Shown: in pieces, positions 6,197 to 6,693 of the stretch | How the letters are laid out: each line of letters starts with the position of its first letter | Position numbering within the stretch: position 1 is the stretch's first letter | The notes under the pieces: model-generated | Told to the model about the DNA's origin: nothing | The model's database searches: none | What the model saw: the letters and a program-made list of their open reading frames with translations, nothing else | Translations under genes and position numbers: made by a program | NCBI GenBank assembly: GCA_900759575.1 | Contig: CAAEVU010000077.1 | Span: forward strand, 1-6,693 | Source of the DNA: Clostridia bacterium | GTDB taxonomy: Bacteria; Bacillota; Clostridia; Oscillospirales; Acutalibacteraceae | Direction: 5' to 3' | Length of the DNA stretch: 6,693 bases

Positions 6197-6531
6197 GGCA
6201 CCTATCCGGGGTCACAGCTCCCGGCAGAGCCGGTCGCAACGGGCGTTTTCAAGGTTTTTCACTACTCTGAAAAGTGAGGATCGGTAAACGTCCCTTTGGG
6301 TCAACATGGGTGTCTCGGCTGTGTGAACTGCCCAGCATTGGGCTGTTTGTTAGGGTGTCACAATAGGGGTTGCGGAAATTTCCTGCTTTCGGCAGGGCAA
6401 GCAGAGCGCCTGGCTGTCCGCCAAGCACATTTAGCGGGGCTAAGCCCCATCCCCCCTCGAAAAATCCTCTTCTTTTCCTCTGCATTTATGAAGGAAATTC
6501 CACCTCAAAAATTGTGCCGCATAAACAAAGA
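6197..6531. repeat. Dispersed non-coding element, copy B (homologous to 929-1277)
   Basis: This is the second copy of the element seen at 929-1277, in the same orientation. Shared blocks are CGGCAGAGCCGG (6222-6233), GGGTCAAC.TGGG (6298-6310), GCTGTTT..TAGGG (6342-6355), TGCGG.AA.TT (from 6371), ACCTCAAAAATTG (6502-6514) and TAAACAAAGA (6522-6531). Hairpins peculiar to this copy include CCGGC/GCCGG (6221-6233), GCCCA/TGGGC (6330-6343), CCTGC/GCAGG near 6382-6396 and GGGGC/GCCCC (6436-6448). Unlike copy A, it is directly followed by a strong plus-strand terminator, so it may be transcribed rightward as an untranslated RNA of about 400 nt. I cannot name the RNA family. Confidence 0.7.
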
Positions 6532-6541
6532 GAAGGACTTG

Positions 6542-6595
6542 AAAACTCCCTGCCCAAGGGTGGCGTAAATCCGCTAACAGGCGGGGAGTTTTTTT
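6542..6595 (+). terminator. Intrinsic terminator after repeat copy B
   Basis: AAAACTCCCTGCC (6542-6554) pairs completely with GGCGGGGAGTTTT (6580-6592), using one G-U pair valid on the plus strand. A small hairpin lies inside (6561-6576) and seven T residues follow (6589-6595). The reverse strand also ends in GGGAGTTTTC, so it could weakly terminate leftward transcription from beyond the window. No plus-strand gene precedes it, which points to a non-coding transcript. Confidence 0.75.
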
Positions 6596-6642
6596 CTTCA
6601 CAGTACGGAACATACGACTGGATAATCGGGTAGTGTTGGTGG

Positions 6643-6693
6643 TTAAGGAAGGGGGCTCTCACAAGTGTTGCGGGACATTTTAGAGATATTCAT
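6643..6693 (-). other. Possible 3' end of a gene entering from the right edge
   Basis: The only minus-strand frame still open at the right edge ends in TAA at 6645-6643 after 16 visible codons, including ATG at the very edge. It has too few residues to recognise. Alternatively a plus-strand gene could begin at GTG 6665, with AAGGAAGGGGG upstream, open for nine codons to the edge. Neither can be decided from this window. Confidence 0.2.

Noticed and set aside
5800..6200. Purine, PRPP or ZTP riboswitch controlling the PurM-like gene
   Set aside because: I looked for the conserved cores of these classes on the minus strand and found none; the likely promoter at 5694-5723 also leaves a leader too short for one.
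929..6531. Transposon ends or CRISPR repeats
   Set aside because: The two copies are direct, long and diverged, with no transposase, no terminal inverted repeats and no short regularly spaced repeats.
6296..6633. Plus-strand frames across repeat copy B and its terminator
   Set aside because: They read through the element and the terminator stem and have no counterpart in copy A.

Overview
This window looks like a chromosomal segment of a Gram-positive gut-type Clostridia bacterium, perhaps Oscillospiraceae-like. The reasons are strong GGAGG-type ribosome binding sites, two GTG starts, moderate GC, sigma-A promoters, and large non-coding intergenic stretches with GC-rich hairpins. The taxon is an inference from style, not from a database match. 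All recognisable genes lie on the minus strand, so the biological reading order is right to left.

Layout from right to left. Positions 5662-6693 hold no convincing gene. They contain one copy of a roughly 340-nt non-coding element (copy B, about 6197-6531), followed on the plus strand by a strong intrinsic terminator (6542-6595), and a separate foldable segment (5819-5921). At 5661-4417 is the most unusual gene of the window. It encodes an N-terminal XRE-type helix-turn-helix domain fused to an almost complete PurM (AIR synthetase)-like domain whose ATP/active-site loop is altered. It has its own probable promoter, with an inverted repeat over the -35 box. Only 5 nt past its stop codon begins a consensus promoter (TTGACA, 17-nt spacer, extended TATAAT). 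That promoter serves a tight three-gene operon: two ABC-2 permeases of the DUF990 type (4339-3545 and 3542-2736) and their ATPase (2721-1741), together a complete exporter. About 270 nt beyond the operon is a minus-strand intrinsic terminator (1433-1473). A second copy of the non-coding element (copy A, about 929-1277) follows in the same orientation. At the left edge is the N-terminal part of a GTG-started, membrane-anchored, extracytoplasmic protein of unknown function (758 to the window start).

Working model, as inference: the HTH-PurM protein could be a DNA-binding sensor that uses a repurposed purine-biosynthesis fold to bind a nucleotide or purine intermediate. It could control itself and the adjacent exporter. 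The regulator and exporter together sit between two direct copies of the same non-coding element, about 5.3 kb apart. None of this regulation is shown directly; the fusion, the gene order, the promoter and the repeat are seen in the sequence.
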